Source: Deroplatys truncata
Taxonomy: Eukaryota > Arthropoda > Insecta > Mantodea > Mantidae
Direction: 5' to 3'
DNA: 64,000 bases
Assembly: GCA_030765065.1 (NCBI GenBank)
Contig: CM060990.1
Span: 671,180,118 to 671,244,117, forward strand
Within the stretch, counting starts at the first letter, position 1, and the number at the start of each line of letters is the position of its first letter. Below the pieces are notes generated by a model. That model worked only from the letters and a program-made list of their open reading frames with translations. It did not search any database and had not been told where the DNA came from. Both the position numbers and the translations under genes were made by a program. Shown piece after piece: positions 41,905 to 53,930 of this stretch.

Positions 41905-42925
41905 AAGGCCAAAATTGCCAAAATTCATAAATATGGATTTTAGTGTTACTAAACACTACAAACCTTCTAGTATATCTATGTAATTTTTATAGCCGCACGA
42001 GCAGTTAAAGTATGTCATGTAGCTATTTAAATGTTTGCCTTAAACGTAGATTCCTATACAACTAGTAGTAGAACATAAGTTTTGTCTATATAAAAGTGAA
42101 CAAACCATTCGAGAGAGCCCTCAGGAATCTTTAAACACTGAATTAGTTGCAGAGGAGCAAAAATATGAAGGAGGGTCTTTATATGCACTAAATGTTTTTT
42201 AAAGAGCATAAAGCCAGAAACAGTGTTACTTTAAGCTTACAATTTTTCAATTCTCTTTTCTTGGGCTTTCATTTGTAGGTACATTCTCATTTTTAAATTG
42301 TTCCAGATGATGTATTTTTTTGTATAAATCAATGAAATTTTGTATACTTCCTTGTTAATAAGAGAATAAAAATGGTAAGGTGACTGTTTAACATGCTAAG
42401 CTGTGATGCTAATGAATGATAATTCTCATATTGTGTGAATTTTTAAATAACAAATTTAAGTCTCATATTTAACATTTCTTGTCTTCCAGACTAGGGGATA
42501 ATTAAAAATTCATCTCTATAATTTATTTACGTATTATTAAAGAGTTTAATTATAAAATATTAATTTTTGCAACAATTAATTGCATCGCGTGATGCAATTT
42601 TTCAAAGGAGTAAAAAAATCATAAAATAGTAACATCGTTGGAGCTAATTTTAAAATATGCATGCATTTTGCTGTACGTAATATATATTAAGCTCGAATAT
42701 CTGTATTAATATTATAAATTATTCGACCTGATATTGTGGATTTTTCAAATTTCACAGATGGGTATCCTTAACATGGCTTAGGTTGGGCTTAAGAATAGAA
42801 GCATGTCCTTTATTTCGGCAACAGGTCAAAGCACTGCATTACGTGATAGAGTGTAAGGAAATAGAATTATGCAGAAAATAGGCAGGACTTGGCAAATGGA
42901 CTTATGAGGATTAATGAAACAAAAA
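41905..42925. repeat. Tandem duplication, unit 1
   Basis: Colinear with 43890-45980: CCAAAATTCATAAATATGG, AAAGTGAACAAACCATTC, CATAAAGCCAGAAACAGTG and AACATGCTAAGCTGTGATG all recur in order. Ends near GATGGGTATCCTTAAC. An M1 copy follows directly. Confidence 0.75.
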
Positions 42926-43821
42926 TCTGATGTGTTACACTCACATGACTTTCTCTACTCTTGTACAAACTATTTTACAAACCCTTATTCTCCATCTACT
43001 TCATGTTAATCGAGATAAAATTTGCAGACTCTATCTTATTGTTAATTTTCTTGTAGATGTAAGGGGAATATATATTTACAAGAGCAATATAGAAATACAG
43101 TAGCCTTTAAGCATAGACATTACTCTTAATAGCTCGTTGCTATGTGCAGCAACATTCTCTTTGCCACAGATTAATACTCTTTGCATATCCAAGACAAAAA
43201 ATGTATAACGAATTCCTATTTGAGAAAATAAGTACTGAAAAATTTAAGGGAATAACAAGCAATATCTCGAAAATGGTTCACTCAACAAAAAAAAATATAT
43301 GACATAAATTGTGTATTTTAACGCGATCTACATTTTTTGTGTAGTAAAATTTTGTCTATCTCTTATGGTTTACCAGTTATGCAAAAATCGTTCACAATGA
43401 AGAATACTTTTGGGGACATTCTCAAAAAATTCAAGATATACATTTTATTTTTCATGAAAATATCTTAAACACATGATATTTTAATCAAAATCGTTAGAGC
43501 CATTCTTGAGAAAATTAAAATTTTCGAAAAATGTTCCATGTAAAGGGTAATCTGGGGTGGAGGGATTTTCTTGAAAACCTTTGTGTCGCATCTCTGGAAG
43601 ATACTGAACCTATATACCAAGTTTGGTGTTTATCCGACTGTTCGTTTCTGAGTTATGCTGTTCACAGGCACACACACAGACACACACACGGACATGTTTC
43701 CAAAAATGCTTCTTTTGGATTCAGGGGGTCTCAAAACATATTTCCGGTGAAATCTCGGTATCGAATTTCTGGGCGGAATATAATACTTCCCCTTACTATA
43801 CGTAGTAGAGAAAGTAAAAAG
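42926..43821 (-). mobile_element. M1 repeat, complete copy after duplication unit 1
   Basis: Starts GATGTGTTACACTCACATGA and ends GTAGTAGAGAAAGTAAAAAG, the reverse orientation of 9441-10388. An open frame of 119 codons (43531-43890) covers the CA microsatellite; it is paralleled by 9438-9737, but nothing identifies a protein. Confidence 0.7.
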
Positions 43822-44504
43822 TTGGGAAAAACAGAGCAGATTTCTTTTTCAAAGAATGTGGAGGGAAGGTGTTTATTTAAAATAAAATAGGGTAAAAGTT
43901 GTTAAAATTCATAAATGTGAACTTTAGTGATACTGAACACTAGAAACCTTCTACTTGAATTCTATAGCTTTTATAGTTGTAGCTTTTAAAGCAATCACAA
44001 TCAGCGATATAAATGTCTGCCTGTAGGCCTAGCTTCCTACAAAATTGTAGTAGTAGTAGTAGCAGCAGCAGCAGTAGTAGTAGTAGTAGTAGTAGTAGTA
44101 AAAACGATAAGTTTTTTCTGTATTAAAGTGAACAAACCGTTCAAGAGAGACCTCATGAATCTTAAATACTAAATCAGCAGCAAATAAGCAGAAAACGACA
44201 AAGCACTAAATTATTTATAAACAGCATAAACCCAGAAACAGTGTTATCTTAACGTATAAATTTTTAAACTCTCCATTCTCGGAATTTATTTGTCGTCATA
44301 TTCTCATATGACGACAATTTTCAAATTGTTCCACACAATGTACTTATTGGTATCAATCAATGAAATTTTTTGTACGTCCAGGATAAAATAATGAGATGAT
44401 TTTTTTAACATGCTTAGTTGTGATGTTGTTAAGCCATAATTCTAATATTGTGCGAATGTATAAGCAAAAGCTTTGTCTCATAGATAACATTTATTTATCC
44501 AAGC

Positions 44505-44575
44505 CGGCGCTCCGCCAAGCTGAGGGTCGCGGGTTTTGAGTCCCGCCATGGGCATGTGTGTTTGTGTGTCTGTGT
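44505..44575 (+). mobile_element. tRNA-like SINE head fragment
   Basis: GGTCGCGGGTTTTGAGTCCCGCC carries a B-box-like arm, with GCCGGCGCTCCGCCAAGCTG before it and a GT repeat after. Absent from duplication unit 1, so it inserted after the duplication. Confidence 0.45.
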
Positions 44576-44863
44576 GTTTTATAATTGCGTAATAACCGGC
44601 AACGAAAACAGTAAAAACACAGTAAGATTAACTGGGTAACACAAGGGAGCTTTAAAAATTAAAAATATATCCAACTAGTAGGATGATGAAGGATTCAGCT
44701 ATATAATTTATTAATATACTATTAAATATTTTAATTACGAAATCTTAAATTTTCAATAATAATTCCATTCTGTGAAGAAAGTTTTAAAGTATTAGAAAAT
44801 ATAAGCAAATAGTATCTCTGGAAGTAATTTTAAAGATGCATGAAATTTGGTTTAGAAGTTATA

Positions 44864-45760
44864 GGGGAGAGGGGGGAAATTGGCACAAAATTTAAGTTTT
44901 ATTTTTTTATTTCTATTACAGCAACATTTCAGCTAATCCTGACATGGTACTGCTCCATAAATTTCTTTAACAGTATCTATTAATAATTGTGTCATTATTT
45001 TACGGCCATTTAAAATTAAATTGTTTAACTTTTCAAACCACTGCGTAGTGAGTCAAGTTATCTCACCTAGAAGGCAGGTTGGCACAGGATGTGGGGTAAG
45101 TTGCTACATGCTATTTAAATGAAAAGTATGCTATTTAAATCATTCATTAAAAAAATATCCTCATCAAGTTAATAAGAACACTTCAGATATATAATTACAG
45201 ATTCATCATAGTTAAAACACCTAACACAGGGTAACGTTTCTTTTAAACATATCAACACGTCCTTAAAGTAAGATATAACGTCCAAGGTTAATTAAATACT
45301 TAAATGGCAATAATAAAACGAAACACTGTATACAAATTAACCGGAAATGTTCGAAAAACAATTTAAACACACAAAGTGACTTGCTATCATTGGGCCAACT
45401 TGCCCCCTTTTTGTTGTGCCAACTTGCCGCTGGTGTACTTGTTCTAAAGGAAGCTCGATATAGTGATCAAGAATGAGGAACTGAAATACTTAAAATACCA
45501 AGGAATAAAGCTATTTGAAAGCGCTTTCAAACAAAATATTTAGAAGCCATTTAATATTGGATATGTACCCAAGGGGAAAAATTACTAACCTCGCGAGAAA
45601 AACAACTTCATGGCTTCCTTCCACTAGAACTTGTCACAAAGGATTGCCGCTGCTGTGGGACGTGTATTTGGAGACAAGGAATACTATGTGTGCATTTGGC
45701 TACAATCTGTTGACTAAGGGCTGAAATAGGAGCCATGTGCCAACCTGCTCACCTCTCTCC
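44864..45760. mobile_element. G-rich-TIR, TA-flanked element with TTGGCAC subterminal repeats
   Basis: The left end GGGGAGAGGGGGGAAATTGG and the right complement GGAGAGAGGTGAGCAGGTTGG are inverted, with TA at 44862-44863 and 45761-45762. TTGGCAC or its complement GTGCCAA occurs near 44879, 45081, 45415 and 45737, with related GGCCAACTTGCC at 45396. It is missing from duplication unit 1, which confirms the insertion. Possibly pogo-like by analogy with 631-1701. No certain transposase. Confidence 0.65.
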
Positions 45761-46487
45761 TACATTAAATCTGGATTGCTGTATTACAATTTCAAATGAT
45801 TAGGACTGAAATTGTAGATTTTAGAAATCCCAGAGATGGTTATCCTAAAGTAACAAATGAATTCGATCGTTCAAGAAAGAAGGTGGACACAATTAACAGC
45901 TTGGCAAGGGTACGGATCTACCTATGTGTTGAAGTGCGTGTAATTCATAGAAAATGTTACAGGGAACAGCACCAGGCGTAAGGAAGAGGCGATTTAGATA
46001 TCAGAAATAGTAAAAATTAAAATCCATCCACACAAGTATAAGGCTTTTAATATAAAAATAGAGACAACTTTTAACTTTATCTACATATTTCTCTCTTCTA
46101 AGAGGTGTAACCCTATTAACAAAATTCAAGCATACTTCATCATTGTACTATAATACGCTTGGTATTTACCCAGCAATGTGATCGGTGATAAATACCAACT
46201 GGACAGAGAATTTGCCAGCAGCGATGAAGTTAAAGGTGAAGTGATGAAATGTTTCAATGAACAAACGCCACTTTCCATCAGAAGGCAGTGGAGAATCTCA
46301 TTGTATTCTATGATAAACATTTGAGTTCCCTTGGTGATAGAAGAACACTAAAATGGTACAGGAGTAACACTGTCCTATAGTTTTTACTTACTCTCGTGCT
46401 AATATTACTAAAACATAAACTGTATAGTTACTCAATGGAAGAGGGCATTGTGTACCACGACCAGCACAGATCTATTAACAATAAAAA

Positions 46488-47490
46488 TTTGATGTTTTAC
46501 ATCCACGTGATTTTCCCTACTCACTCTTCTACAAGCTTTTCTTACAAAAGGTTATTCTTCTATCTGCTTCGTTTTAGTCCAGATAAAGTTTTAATACACC
46601 TTTCGTTGTAGGTATAAAAACGATAGTCAGATTTTTAAAAAGCAACTTTGAAATGCGTGACTACGAGAAAAATGAATAGATACTTACCACTTGAAAAAAT
46701 TATAATTGTTTGATAATTCAAACCAATGATAAAGAATATTAAGGAAATATTTACTCCAGAACAACATATTATTTTACACAAAGTCTCTGTTTTTAAGGAG
46801 GTCTACATTTTTGTGTATTAAACTCTGTCTATTTCTTACGGTTTACCGATTATTCATAAGTCATTCTCAATAAAAAGAACTTCTCAAGCAAATCGCAGAA
46901 AATTCATGATATGCATTGTATTCCTCATGTAAATATCTTAAACATATGGTATTTTAATCAAAATCGTTAGAGCTATTTATGAGAAAATAAAAAAATAACG
47001 AATGTTTTTCCACGTAAAGGGTAGCTTGTGGTGGGGGAATTTTTATGAAAACGTTCGTGTGACATCCTGAACAGACGCTGATCTTAAATACCAAGATTCG
47101 TATTTAACTAACGTTTCGTTTTTGAGTAATGCTGTTTACACAACGCGCCTGACTTTTTGGGTACATGATTTATTCAGGAAGCCTCAAAACGCGTATTTCC
47201 AGGAAACTCTCGATAGCAGATTTTTGTGCTGAATACAATGTTTCCTCTACTTACTATAGCCACCGATACAGATGGACGAGGTTTTTAGGGCATCGACTCG
47301 TTAACGGAAAGTCTGTGTTTCAAATCCCGCCAGGACGATCCTCTCTCACTTAGGCATTTTCCAGGTTTCCTCAGTCCTAATAACTTAGGCCTGGAATTTT
47401 TCCTTCGTCCAACTCCTGTGGCGCCGTATGCATACAGAACGCCCGTTAAAGACCACTAAAAATACTATAGTTAAGTAGTAGAGATAGTCA
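46488..47490 (-). mobile_element. M1 repeat, copy after duplication unit 2, with nested SINE-G
   Basis: GATGTTTTACATCCACGTGA at the start and TAGTAGAGATAGTC at the end. SINE-G copy 2 interrupts the last 30 bp. Same orientation as the M1 after unit 1. Confidence 0.65.
47262..47463 (+). mobile_element. SINE-G, copy 2
   Basis: Lies between two ACTATAG repeats, dividing the M1 end. B-box-like TGTTTCAAATCCCGCC; 3' body TTAGGCCTGGAATTTTTCC as in the other G copies. Confidence 0.6.
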
Positions 47491-47497
47491 AGAAAGA

Positions 47498-48482
47498 TGT
47501 GATGCGTTACATTCACATGGCTTTCTCTACCCTCTATAGCTTATCAGCGAGTATACAAGTTATTCCTACGAAACCTTATTTTCCTATCTACTTAATTTCA
47601 ATCGAGATAACTTTTAGCTTCGTTACACATAAAAAGGTAATAGCGATAGTTAAATGTTTAAGAACTGGACGCTATACGTTGGCCTTAAAATTCCATACTG
47701 TTCCCATGCAATCGCAAGAAATAATTGAAAATTGACAGGTTTTGAAAGGAGTGGCTAAGTATTCAACAGTTCCAACCATTAATAACGGATATCTCGGAAA
47801 GGTCACAAAAAGGTTAATTGAAATAAACTGTGTGTTTTAAGGAAATCTACCCTTTCGTGTAGTACGTTTTGGTCTATCGCTTAACGTTTACCAGTTATAC
47901 AAGATTATACAAAATTCCTTCCGAGTGAAGACTTCAAAGGCTATTCCCAGAAAATTCAAGATATACATTTTATTTGTCATGTAAATATGTATTTTAATCA
48001 AAATCATCAAGCCATTTTTAGAAAATAAAATAGAAAGTCTTCAATATAAAGAGTGGTTTGTGGTGATGCGAGTTTTCTTGCAGGTCTTAGTGTCGCATCT
48101 TTGAAAGGCCCAAGTTTGGTATTTATACGACTTTTCGTTTTTGAGTTATGCTGTTCACAGACACACATTGAAGTTTTTCTAAAAATGCATTTTATGTGTA
48201 CGGGGGCCTCAATACATATTATATTTCCCGTAAAATCTCGAAATCTAGTTACCAACTTGCCTGAAATGTAGTTTTAATTTTAAAATCATTCTCAGGAAAT
48301 GTTTAATTGAAAACTGCTTTTATGCTTAACTGAATATTTTAATTTAAAATTTTTATAGATCTGTTATAATGATTTGTGTTTTTTCAGCGGCAAATATAAA
48401 TGTATCTATCGAGTTTTTGGGTGGAATACAATACTTCCCCTATTTGTTGTACGTAGTAGGGTAGGTGAAAAGTAAGGCTAAT
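47498..48482 (-). mobile_element. M1 repeat, tandem neighbour
   Basis: Begins GATGCGTTACATTCACATGG only a few bases after the previous M1 ends, in the same orientation. Ends GTACGTAGTAGGGTAGGTGA. About 170 bp (48245-48415) are foreign to M1. Confidence 0.65.
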
Positions 48483-50030
48483 TAAAACAATCTGGTAATT
48501 GGCTCAACGAACACAATCCACTTATAGGCTGGTTTCATAGACAGTCAAACGCATCTCTCCTTTAAGAGAAGTGCCTTTGGAAATGATATTTATTGTTACC
48601 GTGGAAACTGAGTTTGTAATCTTTGCACTTGAAGCTTATACAGTGCATTACTTTCCACTGTAAGTGCTTGTGCGGTTGAGTATTCAACATAAAATTTCAA
48701 GCTGAAATGGGTGTTGTGGCGGACTGGCCGGTAACTCACAAAATAACCAAACACCGACACCAACCGTGCACGCACCTCCCTCTAACCTCCACAAAAAAGA
48801 AAAAAAAACTCCCATAGCCATCCATTCACTTCCAATCCCTGCTAACAGTGTATCAGTCACCCTCCGAACTCCACGTTCCCGCACCCTGCTCCGCAGTAAC
48901 CCACCACAATATCAGACTTTGCAGCCACTACCACCGACCCCTGCCAGCATTTTAGGTCCAACGATCAAACCGCGTTCCATACATAGTTGACAAGTGCAAT
49001 CAAAACTACAGTTTGGGCTATCTCTCTTTCCAGTACAGTTTTTTTATTTGCCCACAGAAATGCGGGTGGTACGGGCATGGCATGGCGCGGAATCAAGGCT
49101 TTATAGCGACCGAGTTTGTAGCGCAGATGAAACTGTAACGCTGCACTCGTGCAGTGGGATGGTGGTGGCGGTAATGGCGGCGGCAGAATAGACTAGTGGC
49201 TACAAAAAATTCAACATAGCATCCAAAAACCACCGTAGAGGCATTTTATTAGTTAGTAATGAGTGACATCAATTTTAAGCTCTGGCTGGGAAGTCTAAAC
49301 CAAACCAAACCCAACGTAACCATCCCGCTACGCCCCGCACCCCCGAACTCCACTCGGCGTGTGGGAGTGAGTGGGTGATATTAGTGGGGTGAGTAGGGGG
49401 TTGCTGAAGTGAAAGCGATGTTGGACCGAACGCCGATGGAGGGGTGTGCTGCAATGGTTGTGTGAGATTGCAAATGAAGAGTGAGAGCGTTGAATGTTGG
49501 GGAAAAAATGAGATGGAAGTTGTAATGGGTAAATAAACTAAATATGCCAAAAATTTGTGCGCGTGCGTGTGTGTGCAGAAGGAGTGAGGGTGCTGCCTAT
49601 TGTTGCGTGTCACCGCGTCATCACAGTCCGTAGTTCGGAGAGAAAGAATGGCGGAGGGGGAACAGGATCGTTTGTAAAACCGCGGGAATGAAACTCGCCC
49701 ACACCCAACTACAATATGACCAATCCAAAAGCAGGAGACAATCACTCTCGCGCTGTACTTTATCGTGCAGCAAAAAAATAGCCGCAGCATCTCCCGTCAT
49801 ACATATTGTAAAATGCCTAGCCTCGAACCAACAATAGCACAAGTGATAACGTCATCTGTGTACCTCATTTAGAGACGCTTGTATTCAAAAGAGCTAACAA
49901 AGCTCTCGTAAACCCGAAAGGACGCGCAAAACCATGGTCGCTGAGGGGTAGAGTTTATTCAGATACCTGTTATTGTAAAGTTTTAATAGGTGAATGAGAA
50001 TTCTGTTGCAATATAATTGAAACCAGGATC
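48483..50030. other. Unassigned region, compositionally distinct at 48700-49900
   Basis: The plus strand is C-rich at 48720-48980 and G-rich at 49370-49650, with more CpG than its neighbours. The long minus frame 49275-49790 (171 codons) is His/Pro/Ser-rich low complexity and I do not support it as a gene. A CpG-rich promoter is possible; no exon seen. Confidence 0.35.
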
Positions 50031-50039
50031 TCTAGAGTG

Positions 50040-50288
50040 CAACACTTCATCAGTGCTGACACAGTGATTCAGGTCACGAGAGCCAACGTTACGGCTGTGG
50101 GAAGCAGGGTGCTGACCGCTGCTTCTCCCCGTATTGGCTGGATGTTCCTCCACTTCTGCCTCGCCTTAGGCCTGGAACGTTTCCTACCCAAATTCCGTTT
50201 CCCAATTAAAATTTCATTTCACGTATCAACAATGTCATCGCCTGCGGTGCCTTATGTAGTAAGAGTGGGCGTTAAACACGATTTAAAA
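50040..50288 (+). mobile_element. SINE-G, copy 3
   Basis: The 3' body TTAGGCCTGGAACGTTTCC and CCCAAATTCCGTTTCCC are nearly the same as copy 1. The tRNA-like head is blurred. Confidence 0.5.
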
Positions 50289-50381
50289 ATGACTTTCTCT
50301 GCCCTCTATCATTTATTCGTGGGTAGGTATACAAACCATTCTTATGAAAGCTTATTTTTATACCTACTTCATTTTAATCGA

Positions 50382-50667
50382 AATTGAAATTGAATTTTAT
50401 TTATGGACGCTCTTTAACTGCTGTGGTCCTTAGCGTCCCATTCTATATTGGGCGTGAAAGACCGCTCATTTTGCTCTTTATCATGCTTGAGACTGTCTTA
50501 CGTGCCATAAATCTACGACACGCGTCCACTGGCTTTACTTCCCTTCCAAAATAATTCATGCTTAGGATTGTTACGCCCTAAAACATCCATCGCCCTCCGC
50601 CGAGTTTGAACCCGCGACCTCGGGAACTAGAGGCTAGCATGGTAACCACTACACTATGGAGGGCGAC
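50382..50667 (-). mobile_element. SINE-A, full-length, in M1
   Basis: ATTTTAATCGA at 50371-50381 and 50668-50678 is an exact duplication. The head complement shows GGGTTCAAACTCGGCGG (B box) and GTGTAGTGGTTACCATG (A box). 286 bp. Confidence 0.88.
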
Positions 50668-51074
50668 ATTTTAATCGAGACAAACCTTTGCAGAAATAGC
50701 TACATTACACATTTCGTTATAGATACAAAGGGAACGCGATAGTCAAATGTTTAAGAACTGGACGCTATATTCTGGCCTTAAAATTATATTACTCTTTCCA
50801 TACAATCACGAGAAACAACTAAATATCTACAGAACTTTAAATAATGATAAGGTGTTGAACAATTCGAACCATTAATAACGAATATCTCGAAATGGCTTAT
50901 GCCAAAAAAAGTTATTTGAAATAAATTATGTTTTAAAGAATTCTGCATTTATTGTGTAGTATGTTTCCACGTTTTTTTTTTAACTTTTTTGGCTTGGTAA
51001 GCATGCCTGTGTTGTAGTCCATTTAGCGTTACTCAGGGAACAACACGTGGAGGCGGACTACGTAGTTTCCCTGT

Positions 51075-51539
51075 TGATGGACTTTTGGGCAATGAACATG
51101 TGGATCAATTAGCAAAGAAAGGTGCAATACAACAAATAAAACCTGTAGGACAAATAGAAGTAAATAAACAATTAAATAGCATTAAACAACATTACCAAAG
51201 ACAGCAGAGAATTGATGAAGAAGATAAATTAAAATATAAAGATTATAAGAATATTAAAGATAGAGTTGATATACAAAAAAAATGCTAAGGAAGACTGCAG
51301 TGGCCTTATTTAGGACGGCAACTGGCCACGATTGCCTCGCAGAACACCTCTACAAGATAGGATGCCTACCTACACCCAAGTGCACTCTCTGTGAAGAAGA
51401 TGTCATCCTGAACAAACAGCATCTCGCCAAATGCAAAGGCCTTAAAAGTGATAACTTACAGACTTTATATTGGGAAGCCAGAGGGAAAATGATGCAGATC
51501 AATTAATCTCCAGTGCCATTGGTGAACAACAACATTTTC
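51075..51539 (+). pseudogene. LINE 3' fragment, sister of 7212-7806
   Basis: GLLGNEHVDQLAKKGAIQQI (RNase H end), then after a slip in an A-run near 51280 ATGHDCLAEHLYKIGCLP and the knuckle C-x2-C-x10-H-x3-C (CTLCEEDVILNKQHLAKC). Stop at 51504. The 3' end GGTGAACAACAAC matches the sister. A TTTTCACGTTTA-like repeat near 50974 and 51536 may be the duplication. The 50990-51070 stretch is not LINE-like. Confidence 0.75.
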
Positions 51540-51987
51540 ACGTTTACCAGTTACACAAGATTATGCAAATTTTATTCTTCATAAAGTGGAATTCACAGGC
51601 TATTTCCAGAAATTTAAAGATATCATTTAATTTTTAATCTAAATGTCTTTCTACTCAAAATCCTTAGACATTTTTGAGAAAATAAAAGTTTCTTAAAATG
51701 TTCCATGTAAAGTGTAGTTTGGGCTTGGGGGTTATCTTGAAAATCTTCGTGTCTCATCTTAGGAAGATACCGCACGTAGGTAAATACCAATTTTGGTATT
51801 TATCCGACTTTTCGTTTTTTTATTTGTACTGTTCACACACACACACACACGGACATTTTTCTTAAAATGCTTCTTTTTCATTTAGAGGCTTCAAAACATA
51901 CATTACCGTTGAAATTTAGATATAGAATTTTTGGGTGGAATGGAATACCTTATCTTCCTACTAGAACGTGATAGAGAAAGTAAAAAG

Positions 51988-52903
51988 CTCTGTCTTGCAC
52001 ATGTGCGCGTGAGGTTGGCTGCCGCGGTAGTATGGCAAGGTCCACAACAACTGTAGTGCTACAGATTTAACTTTAACCTCAGTGACTTTGTGCGTAGATT
52101 CGTCATAGGTAATCCTATGAGAGGTGATATGTTTATGGGTACATTCGTGAGGACAAAGTGCGAGTGAATTTATATGATGAAATCCATAACTCGAAAGGAT
52201 TTATTAACACTGTTTTAAATATAAATTGTAACATTATATAAATAATAATCGCTTTCTTAGTTGTGTTATTCGAAATCAAGTCACCATTGTGTCAGCTGTC
52301 AGATCAGGGCATACTAAATTAATAAACAATCGGAAGTGCTACGGAACACTAACCAATCAAAGTTAAGATAAGCTAAAATTAAAACACAATTATTCAAGAA
52401 CTTTTTATTTGAAAATTTACACTATTTAAGTGTGAATAGATTAAAAATTCAATTTTCATATTTGAAAGAATCTGCCGGCTTTTGGTAATAGAAACTAAAG
52501 CGGTTTCGACTTAAGTATATGCGAATAATGTGACTATGTGACGTTTTATCCAATAAAATCGCGTCCTCGGAAGCGTATTATAAGACAAATGACCGTGAAT
52601 GGTTGATATCCGAGGCACTGCTAAACGTTATTTGTCAGTATCAAATGCCGGGGTATGAATGGAATAATCTATATAAATTAAGAATGAACATTTAAAATTA
52701 GTTCCGGATAGGTAAGTCACAGTGTAAAGAAAATACTTGGAATTTCTGATAAACCTTACATTTTTTCTTAAGACAAAGTAAATAAAAATGAAAATATTAT
52801 TATAACTTTTCATTCCTACTAGTGTATTTTTCATAATCTACACTTTCCAAATTCCATTTATTCGTAACAGGCGAATTTACCAATCTTGTAGTAGTATAGT
52901 ATA
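51988..52903. other. Unassigned AT-rich spacer
   Basis: Nothing recognisable. Confidence 0.4.
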
Positions 52904-53264
52904 CCAGGTGAATCTTTTAGTTGAGACTGTACAATATCTCAAAAACTAAGCGTTTTAGAAAGAAATGTCTTGAATAAAAGTTGCTTGATGTTATGGGGGA
53001 AAGCAAATGCCATTAGTCGTGATTTATTTGGAGGCCGTTGTGATGGTTATTTTAGGGTCAATTTAATCGTACCCTAATTATAGGTTCCTGTTTACAAAAA
53101 TTAAATTGACCCTAAAATGACTATCATAACGTCCTTCAAACAAAACATAACTAATGGTATTTACTTTACTCCATAATATCAAGCAACTTTTAATAAATAT
53201 ATTTCTTTCTACAACTCTTAGTTTCGGAGATATTGTACAGTCTCAACTTAAATGGTCCACCCTG
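52904..53264. mobile_element. Palindromic MITE, complete
   Basis: Two arms of about 160-170 bp are imperfect reverse complements along their whole length: TAGTTGAGACTGTACAATAT at left and its complement at right; GGGTCAATTTAAT opposite ATTAAATTGACCC near the centre. Outer ends CCAGGTGAATC and CCACCCTG are flanked by TA (52902-52903, 53265-53266), fitting a Tc1/mariner-mobilised fold-back MITE. Confidence 0.85.
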
Positions 53265-53266
53265 TA

Positions 53267-53930
53267 TTTACTGCATTAAAGTTTAAAACACTGAAACCTT
53301 TTTCTCAATTTTTATCCTTCAATATTGCACATCGTTCATTCGTCCATAAGTTTGGATTTTAATCGAATTTGCTTAAAATTTTAGCCAACTATGTAGAAAT
53401 GGTGCTATAGTTGTTTTGTTTTATATATTATAAACTAGTTTTAGTTAACTATGTGTATATATTTTTAAATAACAAAACACAGTTACAACGTCTTGTGTAA
53501 TTCTAAATCTTAAAGTATTATCAATTACTTCTTAATATCACAAAGTTATTTTATTTTGGCCTGAGATTCTTCGCTGTGTTATAACAATTTTAACAGTCGA
53601 TTTTTGCCCTTGGTAAGACGATGTTTATTTTCATTTGTTAGCGGTGGTGGTGGTGAACATTTTTAAATGTAATAAACTGCACATTTAATATTCTTTCTTT
53701 CTTTAACGGATTACCCTCCTCTTAGTGGCTGTCACAGGCTGGGGTGTTATCACCCCTACTATGGAAACTGATGGTTGATGGAATACTTGTTCAAGCACGT
53801 AACCTAGTCCTTAATATCACGGACTATTTTGATGATATCATTTCGAGGTAAATACTCAGAAACAGCCAGGGAACTCGGGCAGTCGATCCTGAATGGCCTG
53901 TGAATGAGGGCTTAACTATTACGGACGTTT
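53267..53930. other. Unassigned; possible SINE-I relic
   Basis: TTTAACGGATTACCCTCC at about 53703 is the SINE-I body word. No head seen. Confidence 0.35.

Larger units (their letters stand above)
43890..45980. repeat. Tandem duplication, unit 2, with insertions
   Basis: Same order of blocks as unit 1, interrupted by a (TAG/CAG)n tract (44047-44100), a tRNA-like patch (44505-44575) and the TIR element 44864-45760. It resumes with AGAGATGGTTATCCTAAAG (45832), matching the end of unit 1. Confidence 0.72.
50289..51987 (-). mobile_element. M1 repeat with nested SINE-A and LINE fragment
   Basis: Starts GACTTTCTCTGCCC and ends GATAGAGAAAGTAAAAAG. SINE-A at 50382-50667 and a LINE piece ending at about 51539 account for the extra length. 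Confidence 0.65.

Noticed and set aside
43531..43890. 119-codon frame paralleled at 9438-9737
   Set aside because: The parallel comes from shared M1 sequence across a CA microsatellite; other M1 copies do not keep the frame.
49275..49790. 171-codon minus-strand open frame
   Set aside because: Low-complexity His/Pro/Ser/Thr composition, no domain, and it follows from the G-rich plus strand.
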